Assembly (NCBI GenBank): GCA_029101305.1
Contig: JAQXQS010000194.1
Location: forward strand, 1-64,000
DNA from: Clostridia bacterium
GTDB lineage: Bacteria > Bacillota > Clostridia > Lachnospirales > Lachnospiraceae
DNA: 64,000 bases
Direction of reading: 5' to 3'
Shown: one piece after another, positions 1-9,341 of the stretch
Layout: each line of letters begins with the position of its first letter
Numbering within the stretch: the first letter of the stretch is position 1
Notes under the pieces: generated by a model
The model's database searches: none
What the model was told of the DNA's origin: nothing
The model's input: the letters and a program-made list of their open reading frames with translations, nothing else
Program-made: the position numbers and the translations under genes

Positions 1-683
1 AGAATGATTATCGGCATCAAAAATCCCCAGAATGCATCTTTAAATGCATCCCAGCGTTCTTTTGCAGTGGCTTTCTTCTGTGCCGGCTGGATACCTTTTC
101 TTCTGGCTTCTACCATAACCACGATCACAAGGGCAACACCCATCAGGATTCCAGGTACGATTCCAGCCATGAACATATCTGCGATAGATACGCCTGTGAT
201 GGAAGCATATACAACGAATGCAATACTAGGTGGTATGACAATGGCGATGGAACTTGACGTCGCCATAAGTGCCGTGGAGAACGGAGCACTGAAGCCTCCT
301 CTTTCTACCATTGCAGGTACCAGAACTGCACCAAGCGCTGCTACAGTAGCAGGGCCGGATCCGGAAATGGCACCGAAGAAGCAGGCTACGATAACGCATA
401 CGATAGCGATACCACCTCTTCTATGTCCCACACAGGTATCTACGAATTTTACAAGTCTTTTGGAAATTCCGGCTTTTGCCATGATATTTCCGGAAAGTAC
501 GAAAAACGGGATAGCCAGGAGCAGGAATTTACTGATTCCGGCATACATGTTGGTTGCAACGATAGTAAGGGATGTTCCGGAGTACAGGATCGCACATACG
601 GAAGAAAGTCCCAGACAGATTGCAATGGGAACACCCATGATCAGGAAAATAAAAAATGAGATAAAAAGAACTGCACTTATCAT
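1..683 (-). CDS. dctM: TRAP transporter large permease (DctM), 3' part outside window
   Basis: This is the large membrane subunit of a tripartite ATP-independent periplasmic-type (TRAP) transporter, which forms the Na+-driven substrate channel. Reading the minus strand from ATG at 683 gives 227 residues without a stop, running off the left edge. The sequence is very hydrophobic and contains the family hallmarks: an early IMGVPIAICLGL helix, IPFFVLSGNIM, and a SGSGPATVAALG segment near residue 108. The start is set by GGAGG seven bases upstream. Its ATG directly follows the TAA of the small permease, so the two are translationally coupled. The substrate cannot be read from this subunit. The T-box upstream suggests an amino-acid-related ligand. 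Confidence 0.9.
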   Translation of the reverse strand, partial: MISAVLFISFFIFLIMGVPIAICLGLSSVCAILYSGTSLTIVATNMYAGISKFLLLAIPFFVLSGNIMAKAGISKRLVKFVDTCVGHRRGGIAIVCVIVACFFGAISGSGPATVAALGAVLVPAMVERGGFSAPFSTALMATSSSIAIVIPPSIAFVVYASITGVSIADMFMAGIVPGILMGVALVIVVMVEARRKGIQPAQKKATAKERWDAFKDAFWGFLMPIII

Positions 684-1181
684 TTATTTATCCTCCTTTT
701 TAATATTTCCAGTACAATAATCAAGACAGTATTCAATAAAATGCAAAATCATGCATCCAGATCCGATCGGTACAAAGGACCAGAAAATCCACTCCGGCCA
801 GTTCAGCACGAAGGTACGTTTTCCGTTTTCCAGCTGTGTGATTACTTTTTCCATGCCAAACCAGAATAAGATGGCTGTAAAAATAATGCAAAGTACAGTG
901 GTAAGGATAACAGATGGTTTTTTCAGTTTCTCCGGGAGACGGTCTGTAACAAGTGACAGGTTGACCAGCTCTCCTTCTCTACATGCAAGTGCTGCAGCCA
1001 TTAAAGTGATCAGTACAAAGACTGCAACCACAAGTTCCTCGGTAAAGGACCAGGAACGATGGATGACTTTACGGGAAAATACGTTTCCCACAGTCAGGAC
1101 CAGTATCAGCAGGGTAGATACAACAAGAATGATATTTTCTACTGCTGCCACTGCATTCATGATTTTTTTGAAGACTTTCAT
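684..1181 (-). CDS. dctQ: TRAP transporter small permease (DctQ)
   Basis: This 165-residue protein is the small membrane subunit that pairs with DctM. It has four predicted hydrophobic segments (about residues 14-36, 48-68, 90-110 and 128-150) and the family pattern around R37-K38 and SWSFTEELVV at 44-53. A strong AAGGAGGAG ribosome binding site lies just before ATG. It is the first gene after the T-box leader, so it and dctM form the regulated unit. No DctP-type solute-binding protein lies upstream of dctQ. If present it must be downstream of dctM, outside the window. Confidence 0.9.
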   Translation of the reverse strand: MKVFKKIMNAVAAVENIILVVSTLLILVLTVGNVFSRKVIHRSWSFTEELVVAVFVLITLMAAALACREGELVNLSLVTDRLPEKLKKPSVILTTVLCIIFTAILFWFGMEKVITQLENGKRTFVLNWPEWIFWSFVPIGSGCMILHFIEYCLDYCTGNIKKEDK

Positions 1182-1240
1182 GCTCTCTCCTCCTTTGGGT
1201 TACTTGTCAGGTTTTCGTCTTTCGTGATACGGAAGCATAG

Positions 1241-1271
1241 AAAAGGTCCGCCCCTGAGCTAGGGACGGACC
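1241..1271 (-). terminator. T-box attenuator terminator
   Basis: GGTCCGTCCCT and AGGGGCGGACC form a stem of about 11 bp with a short loop, followed by TTTTCT on the minus strand. It overlaps the 3' part of the T-box antiterminator, as expected for the switch. Confidence 0.85.
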
Positions 1272-1573
1272 ATAATAGACCGCAACCACCCTGTTTCTCC
1301 TTTGAAACAAGTACGAAAAGACAACGTACCGACATACGCGATTCCGATAACGGGGAACAACCGTGGAAACCTACTTGACACTTTACAGTCTGCTCTGTCA
1401 CCAGCAGCTGCTTCCTCAGAAAAGCGTTCGGCTTCCCTTCTCGGGGATGATCTTCAAAACAGGCCTGACACTGCTTCCCACCAACGCAGTTCTCTGTAGA
1501 CAAGGTATCTCTGCTTCTACTTATTCCCTTCAAGGAATTTGATCCTTTTTGAAATTTAGTTGTTTAACGAACT
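1241..1573 (-). promoter_or_regulatory. T-box leader, probably tRNA-Ile specific
   Basis: On the minus strand the leader contains the T-box landmarks in order: an AGAGAAC element, a GGTGGGA apical loop of Stem I, a specifier region reading GATCATCCCCGAG, the antiterminator T-box AAACAGGGTGGTTGCGG (about 1278-1294), and an intrinsic terminator. The likely specifier triplet is ATC (Ile, 1449-1451), followed by the usual A. The bulge TGGT would pair with an ACCA tRNA end, which fits the A73 discriminator of tRNA-Ile. The specifier assignment is by pattern only. Uncharged tRNA binding would favour antitermination and expression of dctQM. Confidence 0.85.
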
Positions 1574-1579
1574 GAAGTC

Positions 1580-1608
1580 ATTTTACTACCAAAGTTTTTG
1601 GAAGTCAA
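1580..1608 (-). promoter_or_regulatory. Sigma-A promoter of the T-box/dctQM operon
   Basis: -35 TTGACT (1603-1608), a 17-bp spacer and -10 TAAAAT (1580-1585) on the minus strand. Transcription would start near 1573, just upstream of the T-box fold. Confidence 0.8.
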
Positions 1609-1720
1609 GTATAATTATACAATTTCTATGCATTATTTTTCTCGCTGGCAGACAAATGTTTTTCGTGGTGATACAAAATATACCGCGAAGTAGGGGCTTG
1701 CAGATTGCAGGAATGATTTT

Positions 1721-3550
1721 TCAAACACGCTCCAGCACCTTCCGCTCTTCTTCGTCTGCAAACTGCTGTCTTACCAGCTGGTAATAATACCCTTTTTCGT
1801 TAAGAAGCTCCAGATGTTTTCCCTGCTCCACGATTTTTCCATCCCGGACGACCAGGATCAGGTCAGCATTGCGGATTGTGGATAACCTATGGGCGATCAG
1901 AAATGAAGTTCTTCCCTTCAAAAGCTTATCCGTTGCCTGCTGGATCAGCTGCTCCGTCTTGGTATCAATAGAGGAGGTTGCCTCGTCCAGGACAAAAATA
2001 GCCGGATCAGCCAGTACCGCGCGGGCAAAGGATAACAGCTGCTTTTCTCCAGTGGAAAGACGGTCACCGCCCTCTCCCACATCACTGTCGTAACCTTTGT
2101 CCAGCTTCATTGCCACTTCATCTGCGTGAACTGCCTTTGCAGCAGCTTTTACCTCCTCATCTGTAGCATCCAGCCTTCCATAGCGGATATTTTCCATTAC
2201 CGTTCCGGAAAACAGATGGGGATTCTGAAGCACATAACCGATATTGCTGTGCAGCCACAGCTGGCTTCGCTCCCGGTAATCCCTGCCATCGATCAGAATA
2301 CGCCCCTTCGTAGGTTCAAAAAAACGACAGGCCAGATTAACCAGGGTACTTTTCCCTGCACCAGTCTCTCCTACAATAGCCACATTGGTTCCTGCCGGAA
2401 TTTTCAGACTGAAATTACTTAGCACCTCTTCTTTTCCATCCGGATACTGGAATGATACATTTTCAAATTCAATATCACCTTTGACCGCCTCCCAGTTCTC
2501 CTTATGGGGATGAAAGAAATCCCCATACTTTTCCAGCACTTCCGGGGAATCCACTACCTGCGGTTCTTCCTCCAGAAGCGAAGTCACACGCTCGATATTT
2601 GCCTGGGCTGAAATGCACTCAGACAAAATTCCGGCAAGTCTCTGGATCGGTTCAAAAATACCTACTGCATAAGCCGTAAAAGCGGCAAGGGTTCCAATAT
2701 CCAGAGCTCCATTCAGAACCATGACTCCACCTCTGTCCAGTACAAGGGCAGTTGCAAGTGAGCCAAAGAACACCACCATCGGCACATAAATGGCATTCAG
2801 TCTGGCAGCCTTAATGGAGGCACTTCGCATTTCCTCTGTCACAGCCTGAAATTCACGGAAATTTTTGTCCTCCACCACCAGGGATTTCACTGTTTTCGCA
2901 CCCATGATTCCTTCGTTATAACCGCTTGTGATCTTGGAATTGATTTTCCGCACCTGCCGGTTCCATGTAAGGATCTTATTCTGGAAATACCAGGTAAGCA
3001 CGGCAATGGCCGGAACGATCAGCATGATCACAAGTGCCAGCTTCCAGTTAAGAAACAGCATTGCCACAAATACCCCAAGCACATAGCAGATTGCCCACAG
3101 CATATCGATCACATCCCAGGCAACCAATTCAGTAATCTTTGCCACGTCATTCATCACCCTGGACAAAATATATCCAACTGGAGTTGTATTATAATAGGAA
3201 AATGACAGCTTCTGCAGATGGACGAACAAGGCTCTTTTCATATCCCGCCCTGTCTCTACGTCAATTTTCATACAGCCTCTGGTAAAACAAATGACCGTCC
3301 ACATCTGGAAAACGATCACCGCTATGTAAAGACAGATAAATCCACCAAGCCCTTCCAGCGTATTCCTGGAAATAAAGGAAGCAATTGCCTGCCGCTGAAA
3401 CAAGGGCATGATAATATCCACGGCTGAACAGAGCAGATTCATTACCACCACCATGACCAGAACATTTTTCCGTGGGGCGAGAAACGGGAAAATCTTTTTC
3501 CAGATGGAAAAATCAATGGATTTCGTATATTCTTTTTCTTCTATCTGCAT
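1721..3550 (-). CDS. Heterodimeric ABC exporter subunit with consensus ATPase site
   Basis: A 609-residue half-transporter. The N-terminal six-helix exporter domain (about 20-330) is followed by an ATPase domain (about 365-600) with Walker A GETGAGKS, signature LSTGEKQ and Walker B IFVLDEATSS, including the catalytic Glu. It overlaps the upstream ABC gene by 10 bp and has its own GGAGGG site, so the pair is coupled and probably forms a heterodimer of the multidrug/lipid exporter type. The last codons and TGA lie inside a dispersed repeat (GAGCGTGTTTGAAAAA), so the C-terminal residues LERV are encoded by the repeat. The substrate is unknown. Its position after the glycopolymer genes may or may not be functional. 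Confidence 0.9.
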   Translation of the reverse strand: MQIEEKEYTKSIDFSIWKKIFPFLAPRKNVLVMVVVMNLLCSAVDIIMPLFQRQAIASFISRNTLEGLGGFICLYIAVIVFQMWTVICFTRGCMKIDVETGRDMKRALFVHLQKLSFSYYNTTPVGYILSRVMNDVAKITELVAWDVIDMLWAICYVLGVFVAMLFLNWKLALVIMLIVPAIAVLTWYFQNKILTWNRQVRKINSKITSGYNEGIMGAKTVKSLVVEDKNFREFQAVTEEMRSASIKAARLNAIYVPMVVFFGSLATALVLDRGGVMVLNGALDIGTLAAFTAYAVGIFEPIQRLAGILSECISAQANIERVTSLLEEEPQVVDSPEVLEKYGDFFHPHKENWEAVKGDIEFENVSFQYPDGKEEVLSNFSLKIPAGTNVAIVGETGAGKSTLVNLACRFFEPTKGRILIDGRDYRERSQLWLHSNIGYVLQNPHLFSGTVMENIRYGRLDATDEEVKAAAKAVHADEVAMKLDKGYDSDVGEGGDRLSTGEKQLLSFARAVLADPAIFVLDEATSSIDTKTEQLIQQATDKLLKGRTSFLIAHRLSTIRNADLILVVRDGKIVEQGKHLELLNEKGYYYQLVRQQFADEEERKVLERV

Positions 3551-5367
3551 GCTGTCCCTCCTTCCATGAGGCGGATATCGCTGTTCATCTGTATCTCATA
3601 AATATCCTTATACGGGCCTTCCTGATGGATCAGTTCCTCATGGGTACCCATCTGCTGGATTTCCCCTTTGTCCATTACCAGAATACAGTCTGCCTGCATA
3701 AGAGACGTAATCCGATGGGAAATCATGATCACAGTTGCTTTCTCCATCTCTTTTTTCAGTTGTTTACGGATCTTATTATCAGTCTCCGTATCCACGGCTG
3801 AAAGGGAATCATCAAATACCAGGATCGGTGCCTCCTTCATCAGCATTCTGGCGATTGCCACCCTCTGCTTCTGTCCACCGGATAAGGTTACACCCCGTTC
3901 TCCCACAATGGTATCATATCCGTCTGCAAAATGCCCGATTGCCTCATCTACACAGGCAATCCCTGCCGCATGGCGAATCTCCTCATCTCGCAGCTTTTCC
4001 CTGGTGATTCCGATATTTTCACGGATGGTTCTGGAAAACAGGAATGGCTCCTGCAATACCATTCCTATATTTTGCCGCAGATACTGTCGGTCAATCTCCC
4101 GGATATCTGTGCCGCCAATGGTAATCGTTCCGCAATTTTCCGGCAGATCATACAACCGGTTCAGTAAATGGACCAGAGTGGATTTTCCGCTTCCGGTCGT
4201 ACCAAGAATTGCAAAAGTACTTCCTGCCGGGATGGTAAAATTGATATTGTGCAGAACCGGATGCTCCGGGGAATAAGCAAAAGAAACGTTCTGAAAGCAG
4301 ATATCACCATCCACCGCCGGCTTTTTCTTTCCTGTACAGTCCTCTTCTTCGTAGCCCTTATTTTCGTCAAAGTCCTCTTCCCTGGCCTGCAGAATATAAG
4401 CCACACGTTCCATGGAAACGCCAGCTTTACTCATGTCCGAGATAATCCTTCCCAGACTTCTCACCGGCCAGGTCAGTGACGCATTATAGGAAATAAAAGC
4501 CATAAATTCTCCCAGTGTGATCCGTCCCTGTACGGCGAAGATCACACCCATTACCATAACGGTCAGCACCTGAAGATTGGTGATCAGATCTCCCGACGCC
4601 CAATAAACACTCATCAGCTTTCCAAGATATACCCACAAGTCAGAGTACGCGTTATTCTTCTGGTCGAAACGGTCAATCTCGTATTTTTCCCTGCCAAACG
4701 CACGTACCACACGAACACCAGTGAGATTCTCCTGAACCGTACTGGAAAGTGCCCCTTCAGCCTCATCTGCATCCTGAAACCGCTTCCCGATCCTGGAATA
4801 AAAATAACAGGAATAACCGATGATAACCGGGAAAAAGACTGCCGCCGCCAAGGTTACCTGTACATTCATAGAAAACATGATTCCAAGATACAGCACAATA
4901 AGAAAGCAGATCCGAAATACCTCTGGCAGCTGTCTGCACACAAAGGTGCGGATCACCTCCACATCAGAGGTGCATCTCTGGATGATCTCCCCAGTCTGAT
5001 GCTTCACATGCCAGGAAAATGGCAGATGCTGGACATGATGATACAAAGTATCACGGATGGATTTCAGAAAATTCTCAGAGCCTTTTGAAAGGCACATTTT
5101 ACTCAGATAATTAAGGACCCCTGAAAGAACTGCCGATGCTGCCACCAGAAGAGCTGCAAGCAGCAATGTCTGCCGTACATCCAGGCCTTCTGGAATTCCG
5201 TCCATCACCAGAATATGGTCTGCCGTGTATTTTACGATCTGTGGAATCAGCGCATTACAGGCGGTAAACAATATCGAAAATACAAGTGTCCCAACAAAGA
5301 ACCGAATATTTCCCTTCAGAAATCGGAAAATGATCCGGAATTTCTCATTTTTCTTTTTCGTTTCCAT
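3541..5367 (-). CDS. Heterodimeric ABC exporter subunit with degenerate ATPase site
   Basis: A 608-residue half-transporter with an N-terminal membrane domain (about 15-320) and a C-terminal ATPase: Walker A GTTGSGKST, signature TLSGGQKQ, and Walker B ILVFDDS. The residue after the Walker B Asp is Asp instead of Glu, the usual mark of the non-catalytic partner in heterodimeric exporters. The start was moved 13 codons downstream from the longest frame to METKKKNEKF, because GAGGGAGAG lies five bases before that ATG. It is the first gene of the pair and overlaps the second. The gap to the preceding glycopolymer gene is only about 40 bp, so it may be the tail of that operon. Confidence 0.9.
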   Translation of the reverse strand: METKKKNEKFRIIFRFLKGNIRFFVGTLVFSILFTACNALIPQIVKYTADHILVMDGIPEGLDVRQTLLLAALLVAASAVLSGVLNYLSKMCLSKGSENFLKSIRDTLYHHVQHLPFSWHVKHQTGEIIQRCTSDVEVIRTFVCRQLPEVFRICFLIVLYLGIMFSMNVQVTLAAAVFFPVIIGYSCYFYSRIGKRFQDADEAEGALSSTVQENLTGVRVVRAFGREKYEIDRFDQKNNAYSDLWVYLGKLMSVYWASGDLITNLQVLTVMVMGVIFAVQGRITLGEFMAFISYNASLTWPVRSLGRIISDMSKAGVSMERVAYILQAREEDFDENKGYEEEDCTGKKKPAVDGDICFQNVSFAYSPEHPVLHNINFTIPAGSTFAILGTTGSGKSTLVHLLNRLYDLPENCGTITIGGTDIREIDRQYLRQNIGMVLQEPFLFSRTIRENIGITREKLRDEEIRHAAGIACVDEAIGHFADGYDTIVGERGVTLSGGQKQRVAIARMLMKEAPILVFDDSLSAVDTETDNKIRKQLKKEMEKATVIMISHRITSLMQADCILVMDKGEIQQMGTHEELIHQEGPYKDIYEIQMNSDIRLMEGGTACR

Positions 5368-5407
5368 ATACTCTCCCTCTATAGAAATAGAACATTCCCT
5401 GAACAAA

Positions 5408-7087
5408 TCAAGGAATGTTCTCCTTTACTGCCTTATAAATCTTTCCCGTCACATCATATTCCTGCGCCTGATTTCCCTCATAGCTTTCAAAAGCTTCAAA
5501 AAATTTCCATGCTTCCGGCAGAAGATACAATTCCCTGCGCACATATTCATCCAGAACAATGGCTTCTGGAACAAATCCCGTATATGCAGCACTTTCTGTT
5601 CCGAGCAGGTAAACCATATGCTTCTCTGACAGTTTCTTTAACCGCTCTTTTCTTTCCGGAGAAGGCGGCAGATCTGCATTTACCAGAATACTTCCAGGTT
5701 CAGGCAGTCTTACCAGCTTCATGGAAACATGTTCTCCCCTTTGGGCCTGTCTATGGCAGGCCAGGTATTCCTTTCCATTGTATGATACCTGTTCCACATC
5801 CTGTGCTTCCGGTTTTGCTGCCAGAAGAACTGGAAGACGCATAACCCGAAGACGGTTCTCCTGCCCATAGCTTCCAAGCTGCAGACAGTCTGCCGGCGCA
5901 TAGATTCTTTGAAATACCGTTAACGCCCTCCGCCATCTGGCCGGGTATTTTTCATGGATATAGGGCAGAAAATCAAGATCTACCAGCACCTTCATCTTCG
6001 TCCTTGCCTTGGCTGCCAGATAATAGGGCAGATATTTCACACTTCCTGCCACAACCACAGCATCCCAGCAGGCAGTTCCAAATAACCGGTTCCATTCCCT
6101 TCTGGCAAGCTCATCCATATAGCTGCGGACCGCAGGATTTCCCAGATATGCTTCCGGATTTTTTTCCACAGTCAGATAATTCAGGTATTCCCTTTCCGTT
6201 ACGGTCATTTTGCCAATTCCCATAATAGCCGCAGCATGGCTCATCTGAGCCAGGAATTCCCTGCATTTTCCCTCACTTTCCAGCTCTTCACTGAAAAATG
6301 CCACGTCTATATTTTCCGGATCCATCTGCGCCAGAAGTCTGTTTACCTGCAGCTTTACATTGTCTTTGGCATCCCCGCTTCCAAGAACCAGGATTTTCTT
6401 CTTTTGTCCATCTCTTAAAGAATAGCACTTCATCCCGTCAGAGATGTTTTTTTCCAGAAGGAAGCCAGCCAATGCAGCCGCCTTCTCCTTCATTTTCTCT
6501 TCCAGAACCAGCACTTTGCCATCATACACATTTCCCGCCAGACATTTCCCTGTCCATGTCTCTTTTGCTTTTTGCAGGCCAGGCGCACAGATATAGTCTG
6601 TTTTTAACAGCTCCCGCGCTGTGCCGGATACAAATTTCCTGCTCTTCGTTTTGGGATTTTCGTACACAGCTGACATAGTATTCAGGTAAATCTGCCCGTC
6701 TCTTTTTACATATGCTGCCGGCAATTCCACGCTACTGATAATAAAGCCGGATACTGCAAGCCCACGCCAGTAGCCAGAGGATTTCTCCGTCACTTTTCCA
6801 GAACTCCCCAAAGGCAGGCTTCCTTTCACGCAGCTGATGCAGTTGTATTTTTTGCCATAAGTGCGCTTCACATATTCGCACATTTCCCGGACAAGCTCTC
6901 CATCCTTTGTTCCCTTTTCCCATAAAAAGAAAATCTGTTCCGGGTCTACGGGCAGCTTCAGGTCATCTGCATATTCATATGTCTGGCTGATTTCCCGTCT
7001 GTAGCCCATCACCAGCTTCCTGGCACGGCGTCTGGCACTTTCGTATTCATCCATATTCGCTTCCAGGATTTTCTCTATCTCATTCAT
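5408..7087 (-). CDS. Degenerate TagF-like protein with glycosyltransferase-like C-terminus
   Basis: A 559-residue protein, starting at MNEIEKI with AGAGGG upstream. It overlaps the preceding gene by 8 bp. Residues about 80-210 resemble the first half of CDP-glycerol glycerophosphotransferases: the neighbour's KREGQVFIDTWHG corresponds here to KRDGQIYLNTMSA (129-139). The catalytic-type WHG is therefore missing, and so is the whole second half with the SDYSS motif. The remaining part (about 240-559) starts KKILVLGSG and looks like the C-terminal glycosyltransferase-like domain of the upstream gene. It reads as a shortened, probably non-catalytic paralogue that may be structural or decaying. 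The frame is intact over 1.7 kb, which argues for selection. Confidence 0.6.
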   Translation of the reverse strand: MNEIEKILEANMDEYESARRRARKLVMGYRREISQTYEYADDLKLPVDPEQIFFLWEKGTKDGELVREMCEYVKRTYGKKYNCISCVKGSLPLGSSGKVTEKSSGYWRGLAVSGFIISSVELPAAYVKRDGQIYLNTMSAVYENPKTKSRKFVSGTARELLKTDYICAPGLQKAKETWTGKCLAGNVYDGKVLVLEEKMKEKAAALAGFLLEKNISDGMKCYSLRDGQKKKILVLGSGDAKDNVKLQVNRLLAQMDPENIDVAFFSEELESEGKCREFLAQMSHAAAIMGIGKMTVTEREYLNYLTVEKNPEAYLGNPAVRSYMDELARREWNRLFGTACWDAVVVAGSVKYLPYYLAAKARTKMKVLVDLDFLPYIHEKYPARWRRALTVFQRIYAPADCLQLGSYGQENRLRVMRLPVLLAAKPEAQDVEQVSYNGKEYLACHRQAQRGEHVSMKLVRLPEPGSILVNADLPPSPERKERLKKLSEKHMVYLLGTESAAYTGFVPEAIVLDEYVRRELYLLPEAWKFFEAFESYEGNQAQEYDVTGKIYKAVKENIP

Positions 7088-9338
7088 GCAAATCCCTCTT
7101 ATCTTCCATCTGCGCTTCCAGTTCCTGATACTGCTTCCGGTTCCACTCTTCTGCATCAAAGCTATAAGAAATCTCAGTTTCAAGGTCTGCTCCCACCAGC
7201 TTCATGTTCATGGCCTTCGCATAAAGTGCACCGGCACTTTCTTCCCCTGCAGGACAGATAAAATAGTCGCACATCTTCATCAGGGCAAATGGCCTGGAAA
7301 GCCATCCTGTCAGAAATACCCTTCCTTCCAGATGAAGCTGGGAAATATTTTTTCCAAGAGCATCATAGGCTTTTCCTTTTCCCATTATATAAAGACAGCT
7401 GTTCTTCTCCTTTAAGCTGGCGAATGTGCCCAAAAGCGCCTCTGTTCCTTTCTGATACATGCAGAAATAATTATTTTTTTCTGCGTCCGGTGCCGGAATG
7501 GCATCCACAGTCAGCACAGAGGAATTTTCTCCCTCTATGTCTGCAATATAATAGCTCTCTTTCTGGGAAACGATCACAGGCTGCTCATCCAGCTCTGCCT
7601 GGATTCTGTTTCGGTCCACAAAACAAAGCTTATGTGTATAAAACTCTGTGCTTTCCATCTGGGAAACCATCATGGAAAACAGGTTCTTCTTTCCGGTAAA
7701 GTCGATGGCACAATCAAATACAGCTTCCCCGAACAGTCTTCTGGCCTCTCTTTTATAGAAGACATGGGGAATTTCTGCTTTTTTCCCTTTCATCAGATAG
7801 TTATGACTGGCAAGCTCCTGGGGACTTCCGTTGTATGGCTGTCCTCTGTAAAGGACACGGATCCCGTCTGGCAGGGAACGGATCAATCCCTGGGCTTTCT
7901 CATCACCACCCCCATCTATCAGAAGGGTAACATCAAACTTATCAAAATCAAGATACTCTGCCATTGCCAAAAATGCCCTGGTAGTTTCATTATCTGAAAA
8001 GTCCCCGGCATACATCAAAATTTTACGACGTCCATCCTCTTTACAGCGGATGCATTCTTCTCCTTTTTTTCCATGGAATACAATCTCTACAAGACGACGA
8101 CATACATCTCCATCGTCTTTTGGACATGCCCACTTTGCTTCCCGCTCATACACCGGATGATAAGGCTCCATCGCCTTTTCCAGATCCCGTAAATATCCAC
8201 CAAGCTGTTCATAATTTTCCGCAATAGGTCCTGGCAGCTTGTCAATTCCAAAGTACAGACCTCTGTAGTTCTGATAATCAGCAAGATCCGGAATAAAGAA
8301 AAGAATTGGTTTGCCAGATACCAGATAATCAAAGTAGATACTGGAATAATCCGAGATCAGAATGTCCGTAGCCTTAAGCAGCTCATTGGTATCCACCGTT
8401 GCCGGAATATACTGTCCGGTCACACCCTGGGTATTTTTGATGTGGTAATACACGATCTGGTGAGGCTTCACAAACACCTGATAGACAGAAGTATCTACAT
8501 TTTCTTCTATGGTACGGATCATCTTCTCATATGCATCCAGACTGGTATCCGGGCTGGAGTATTTGCTGCCCTTCCAGGTGGGAGCATAGAGGATCAGTTT
8601 CTTGTCCGGATCTGCTTCTATTCCCGCCATTTTCAGTTTCCGGAATACTTCTTCCCTTTCAGTGTGAAAATAGCTGTCGTTACGTGGCTGTCCGATTTCC
8701 AGAATGGTACCTGGATAAATCCCGCCCATTTTAAATGCGTTCTGATAGATTTCTGTCATAAAAGGATCTGGAGAGATCAGATAGTCTGCAGCCAGGAAAT
8801 TTTTCACCGTATTTCCTGCACTGATCTTTCCAGCCGGAATATCAAATCCAATGGTCTTTAACGGAATGCCATGCCAGGTATCGATAAATACCTGCCCCTC
8901 TCTTTTTGTAAAATATCCGGGAAAGCTCACATTGTTTACCAGATATTTGGAAGTCGCCAGATATTCCCGGTATTCCAGAGACTGGAATCTGATAAATTTT
9001 ACGTTTTTGTTTTCTTTATATGCTTCCATCCAGGGAGCATTATCCGAAAAGTCATCAATGACCCAGACATGGAGATATTCCTGAAACTCCGGCTGGGTCA
9101 GCAGATACTTAAAAATGGCATGCGGGCTGCAGGTCATACCCCTGCCCCCAAATGCCTCATATAAAATACATTTTTCTTTCAGCGGACTGTTCTCATAATA
9201 ATCCGCATATTTTTGCCGGAGCTCTTCGGTAAGATTATAACGTGCCTCTTCCCTGGCTTCCTTAACAGCCTGGGCATAGGTATCCCTGCGGATTACCCTT
9301 TTCGCCAGCTTTTTCAGGTCATTCACGGTGATTTTCAT
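7080..9338 (-). CDS. CDP-glycerol glycerophosphotransferase/glycosyltransferase fusion
   Basis: A 752-residue protein of two domains. Residues about 50-410 form a TagF-type polyol-phosphate polymerase or primase domain, with REGQVFIDTWHGIPLKT (WHG at 155-157), KLILYAPTWKG, FVKPH and the ISDYSSIYFDY block. Residues about 425-752 start KILMYAGDF and resemble a GT4-fold domain (YIMGKGKAYDAL, VFLTGWLSRPF), though the usual donor-binding E-x7-E is poorly kept. The start chosen is the ATG at 9338, with GGGAG six bases upstream. It would transfer glycerol-phosphate or ribitol-phosphate from a CDP donor to the growing polymer at the inner membrane face. It is three bases from the upstream glycosyltransferase gene, so it is in the same operon. 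Confidence 0.85.
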   Translation of the reverse strand: MKITVNDLKKLAKRVIRRDTYAQAVKEAREEARYNLTEELRQKYADYYENSPLKEKCILYEAFGGRGMTCSPHAIFKYLLTQPEFQEYLHVWVIDDFSDNAPWMEAYKENKNVKFIRFQSLEYREYLATSKYLVNNVSFPGYFTKREGQVFIDTWHGIPLKTIGFDIPAGKISAGNTVKNFLAADYLISPDPFMTEIYQNAFKMGGIYPGTILEIGQPRNDSYFHTEREEVFRKLKMAGIEADPDKKLILYAPTWKGSKYSSPDTSLDAYEKMIRTIEENVDTSVYQVFVKPHQIVYYHIKNTQGVTGQYIPATVDTNELLKATDILISDYSSIYFDYLVSGKPILFFIPDLADYQNYRGLYFGIDKLPGPIAENYEQLGGYLRDLEKAMEPYHPVYEREAKWACPKDDGDVCRRLVEIVFHGKKGEECIRCKEDGRRKILMYAGDFSDNETTRAFLAMAEYLDFDKFDVTLLIDGGGDEKAQGLIRSLPDGIRVLYRGQPYNGSPQELASHNYLMKGKKAEIPHVFYKREARRLFGEAVFDCAIDFTGKKNLFSMMVSQMESTEFYTHKLCFVDRNRIQAELDEQPVIVSQKESYYIADIEGENSSVLTVDAIPAPDAEKNNYFCMYQKGTEALLGTFASLKEKNSCLYIMGKGKAYDALGKNISQLHLEGRVFLTGWLSRPFALMKMCDYFICPAGEESAGALYAKAMNMKLVGADLETEISYSFDAEEWNRKQYQELEAQMEDKRDLHE

Positions 9339-9341
9339 CAA

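Noticed and set aside
1207..1533. Minus-strand open frame of 108 codons in the leader of dctQM
   Set aside because: It covers the T-box and its terminator. No ribosome site, and the sequence is explained by RNA structure.
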